Source of the DNA: Acidovorax sp. CCYZU-2555
Lineage (GTDB): Bacteria; Pseudomonadota; Gammaproteobacteria; Burkholderiales; Burkholderiaceae_C
Length of the DNA: 64,000 nt
Reading direction: 5' to 3'
NCBI RefSeq assembly: GCF_018413525.1
Contig: NZ_JAHCDD010000002.1
Location: forward strand, 62,001 to 126,000
The position numbers and the translations under genes are program-made. This document shows positions 61,732 through 64,000 of the stretch, one piece after another (within the stretch, counting starts at the first letter, position 1; each line of letters begins with the position of its first letter). The notes under the pieces are model-generated. The model was not told the origin of the DNA. It made no database searches and saw nothing but the letters and a program-made list of their open reading frames with translations.

Positions 61732-62703
61732 ATGAATTCCAAGCGCAACATTCTGAAGATGGCCGTGGTCGCGGGCATGGTGGCCGTATCCGGCCTGTCG
61801 CTGGCCCAATCGGGCAAGCCGGTGCGCATGCTGCTGCCGCTGGCTCCGGGCGGCGGCTCCGACACCATAGGCCGCGCCGTGGCCAACGAGATGAGCAAGA
61901 CGCTGGGCGTAACCATCGTCGCCGAGAACAAGCCCGGTGCCTCGGGCACGCTGGCGCTCAACGACGTGATTCGTGCGCCCGCCAGCAGCCCGACGTTCGG
62001 CCTGGTGCTGGGCTCGACGCTGGCCGTGGTGCCGCATTTGATGAAGGTGCCCTACGACAGCGTCAACGGCATCAAGCCCGTGGTGCAGCTGGGCGTCACG
62101 CCTTTCGTGCTGCTGGTCAACAAGAACCATCCGGCCAAGACGCTGGCTGAATTCGTCGCGCTGTCCAAGCGCAATCCGCAGAGCTTCGGCTCGTACGGCG
62201 CGGGCACGTCGAGCCACGTTGCCGGCGAAGCCTTCAACAACGCCGCCGGTCTCAAGCAGGTGCATGTGCCTTACAAGGGAACAGCGCCCGCGATCAACGA
62301 CCTGCTGGGCAGCCAGGTCGACTCCGTGGTCGCCGACTTCGGCGTCGCCGGCCAGCATCTGGGCAAGGACGGCAAGCTGCGCGCGCTGGCCGTGACCGGC
62401 CCGACGCGCTCGGAAGGCTTCCCCGATGTGCCCACGTTCGGCGAGCAGGGCTTCCCGGCGATGAACGAGCTGGTCGGCTGGATCGCTTTCGTCACGTCGG
62501 CCAACACGTCCGACGAACAGGTCGCGACCTGGGCCAAGGCCGCGTCGAATGCGCTGCGCGTGCCCGAAGTGCGCCAGCGCCTGATCAGCCTGGGCTATGT
62601 GCCCGCAGGCACGCATGGCAAGGAATTCGACAAGATCGTCGCCGACGAACCCGTGCGCTGGGGCTCGCTGATCAAGGCATTCAAGATCACGCTCGAGAAC
62701 TGA
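61732..62703 (+). CDS. TTT-family (Bug) periplasmic receptor of the TetR-controlled cluster
   Basis: The 323-residue receptor has a signal peptide (KMAVVAGMVAVSGLSLAQSG) and motifs RMLLPLAPGGGSDTIGRAVA, ENKPGASGTLALNDV and QVHVPYKGTAPAINDLLGSQ. It starts 45 bases after the nitronate monooxygenase gene, with an AGGAGA ribosome site. A carboxylic acid activated by the upstream ligase may be its ligand. No membrane partner genes are nearby. Confidence 0.88.
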   Translation: MNSKRNILKMAVVAGMVAVSGLSLAQSGKPVRMLLPLAPGGGSDTIGRAVANEMSKTLGVTIVAENKPGASGTLALNDVIRAPASSPTFGLVLGSTLAVVPHLMKVPYDSVNGIKPVVQLGVTPFVLLVNKNHPAKTLAEFVALSKRNPQSFGSYGAGTSSHVAGEAFNNAAGLKQVHVPYKGTAPAINDLLGSQVDSVVADFGVAGQHLGKDGKLRALAVTGPTRSEGFPDVPTFGEQGFPAMNELVGWIAFVTSANTSDEQVATWAKAASNALRVPEVRQRLISLGYVPAGTHGKEFDKIVADEPVRWGSLIKAFKITLEN

Positions 62704-62830
62704 TGCGGGCGCTGCCCACCGGGGCCGTGGTCCCGGTGGCGCATGCATACAAGGGTTCGACCCAGGCCCGGGCAATGGTCGTCCAAAAGACAATGGGAAG
62801 TCACTTCTGCAGGCCTTGCGGCCTTTGCGT

Positions 62831-63760
62831 ATGACCCGTCGTATTCCCCCATTGAACCCTCTGCGCATGTTCGAGGTCGTTGCCCGCACCGGCAACCTGA
62901 CCAACGCTGCCAAGCTGCTGCATGTGTCGCAGTCCGCCGTCAGCCGGCAGATCACGGCGCTCGAGGAATATCTGGGCGTGCAACTGCTGCGGCGCGAGCG
63001 GCATGGCGTATCGCTGACTTTGGCCGGCCAGCGCTATGCGGCCAAGGTGCTGCCGGCCTTCGAAGCCATCGCCGAAGCCACTTACGAGCTGACCGGGCCG
63101 GAGCGCGACACTGTGATCCGCGTGGGCACCTACAATGCCTTCGCCAGCAAGTGGCTCATTCCGCGGCTGCCCGATTTCCAGCGCCAGTATCCCGAGATCG
63201 ACGTGCGCATTTTGCACACCATTCCCGAGATCGATTTCGAGCGCGATGCGGTCGATGTCGCCATCCAGTTCGGCATCGGCGACTGGCCCGAGGCCAAGGC
63301 CGATCTGCTGTTTCGCGACCAGATCGAGCCCGTGTGCTCGCCCGCCTTTCTGGCGCGCCATGCACCCGATGCCAAGTACCCGCAATCGCTGCTGCGCCAG
63401 ACGCTGCTGGTATCGCGCTACCGGCGCACCGATTGGGAAATCTGGCTGCAGTCAGCGCAACTCGAAGCGCAGGCCAGCGACAGCCCGCGCATGACGTTCA
63501 GCAGCACCTTGCTGTGCTGGCAGGCAGCGGTCGACGGCGTGGGCATTGCCGTGGGCCAGACGGCCATGGTGCGCCAGGAACTCGACAACGGCCGCCTGGT
63601 CGCACCGTTTGCCAGGCCGCTGGCGCGCGAGCAGGGCTATTACCTGCTGCGGCCGCGCCACCAGCGCGAGTTCCGCACCATCTCCGTGTTCCGCGACTGG
63701 ATGCTCGCGGCGGCCCAGGCCTGCGCGCCCGCGCCCCAGGCCGCATGCATGCTGGCTTGA
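62831..63760 (+). CDS. GcvA-type LysR regulator
   Basis: The 309-residue regulator begins with RRIPPLNPLRMFEVVARTGN, the N-terminus of the GcvA/AmpR subgroup, and has HVSQSAVSRQITALEEYLGV as recognition helix. The effector domain has TYNAFASKWLIPRLPDFQRQ. It is on the same strand as the upstream Bug gene with a 127-base gap and convergent with the enoyl-CoA hydratase gene, so its target is unclear. The ATG at 62831 is preferred over an upstream in-frame start. Confidence 0.88.
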   Translation: MTRRIPPLNPLRMFEVVARTGNLTNAAKLLHVSQSAVSRQITALEEYLGVQLLRRERHGVSLTLAGQRYAAKVLPAFEAIAEATYELTGPERDTVIRVGTYNAFASKWLIPRLPDFQRQYPEIDVRILHTIPEIDFERDAVDVAIQFGIGDWPEAKADLLFRDQIEPVCSPAFLARHAPDAKYPQSLLRQTLLVSRYRRTDWEIWLQSAQLEAQASDSPRMTFSSTLLCWQAAVDGVGIAVGQTAMVRQELDNGRLVAPFARPLAREQGYYLLRPRHQREFRTISVFRDWMLAAAQACAPAPQAACMLA

Positions 63761-63772
63761 TCGCCCGCGCCT

Positions 63773-64000
63773 TCAACGGCCGACGAACTTCGCGTCGCGC
63801 TTTTCCTTGAAGGCCGCTATGCCTTCGCGGTAGTCCTGGGTCTGGTGAATCTGCGGCTGCATCAGCGCCTCGTATTCGAGAAAGTGCTCCAGCGTGGGTG
63901 CCAGCGAGAACTGGAACATCTTCTTGGCCATGGCCAGCGCATAGGTCGGCTGGGTCGCGAGGTTTTCGGCCAGCGCCAGAGTTGCCTGTTCCAGCTCGGC
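63773..64000 (-). CDS. enoyl-CoA hydratase/isomerase, C-terminal end (cut by window)
   Basis: The minus-strand frame from the right edge encodes 75 residues and a stop at 63773-63775. The visible part reads QATLALAENLATQPTYALAM near the start and ends with YREGIAAFKEKRDAKFVGR. The ending FKEKRDAKF with a Gly-Arg tail is the standard C-terminus of crotonase-family enoyl-CoA hydratases. The catalytic part lies outside the window, so the substrate cannot be judged. Confidence 0.88.
   Translation of the reverse strand, partial: AELEQATLALAENLATQPTYALAMAKKMFQFSLAPTLEHFLEYEALMQPQIHQTQDYREGIAAFKEKRDAKFVGR

Noticed and set aside
1-64000. CRISPR arrays, tRNA/rRNA genes, insertion sequences, phage or plasmid genes
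   Set aside because: No regularly spaced repeats, tRNA cloverleaf sequences, transposase or integrase motifs were found by eye; a tRNAscan-SE and ISfinder search would be decisive.

Overview
The window is 64 kb of high-G+C, densely coding chromosomal DNA. It most resembles a beta-proteobacterium of the Burkholderiales, probably Comamonadaceae. The inference rests on four orphan tripartite-tricarboxylate (Bug-type) periplasmic receptors next to catabolic genes, a DUF4148 protein, many LysR regulators each beside one small pathway, and REP-like intergenic repeats. I see no rRNA, tRNA, CRISPR array, insertion sequence, phage gene or plasmid origin; this looks like core and catabolic chromosome rather than a mobile island.

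Layout. 1-3.4 kb: the 3' part of an acyl-CoA synthetase gene, then panB-panC-panD for pantothenate. 3.8-9.2 kb: a compact six-gene operon with the biotin ECF transporter (bioM, bioN, bioY) followed by an acyl-CoA ligase, a thiolase and a nitroreductase; the bioY-ligase-thiolase order recalls Bacillus subtilis yhfU-yhfT-yhfS. 9.3-10.5 kb: serA. 10.5-13.2 kb: a CusSR/CopSR-like two-component system divergent from a small exported DUF4148 protein. 13.3-17.1 kb: glutarate cluster (Bug receptor, class III CoA-transferase, glutaryl-CoA dehydrogenase). 17.3-21.8 kb: LysR divergent from catB-catC-Bug-catD (muconate branch of the beta-ketoadipate pathway). 21.8-26.3 kb: LysR divergent from a DHDPS-family dehydratase, Bug receptor and 2-oxoglutarate-semialdehyde-type dehydrogenase, a probable sugar-acid route to 2-oxoglutarate.

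26.4-35.4 kb: iron region. FecI-type sigma factor and FecR regulator, then an inserted LysR/DoxX/DODA-dioxygenase cassette, then an STN-containing TonB-dependent siderophore receptor and a Fur-box-preceded DUF3649-PepSY-DUF3325 inner-membrane operon. 35.4-39.4 kb: a DNA-repair pair, FAN1-like VRR-NUC nuclease and XPD/DinG-like helicase, with a LexA-like box upstream. 39.7-44.4 kb: a complete branched-chain amino acid type ABC transporter. 44.5-51.4 kb: type IV pilus minor-pilin module fimT-pilV-pilW-pilX-pilY1-pilE. 51.4-53.5 kb: BCCT transporter. 53.5-55.5 kb: CsgG-like/DUF4810/DUF799 lipoprotein operon with a possible 63-residue small protein at its end. 55.6-58.3 kb: FAD monooxygenase and class V aminotransferase. 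58.4-63.8 kb: TetR divergent from acyl-CoA ligase, nitronate monooxygenase and Bug receptor, then a GcvA-type LysR gene. The right edge cuts an enoyl-CoA hydratase gene.

Gene starts were chosen from ribosome-binding sites, stop/start overlaps (ATGA or GTGA) and where family similarity begins. Product names come from recognised motifs and family resemblance, not database searches.
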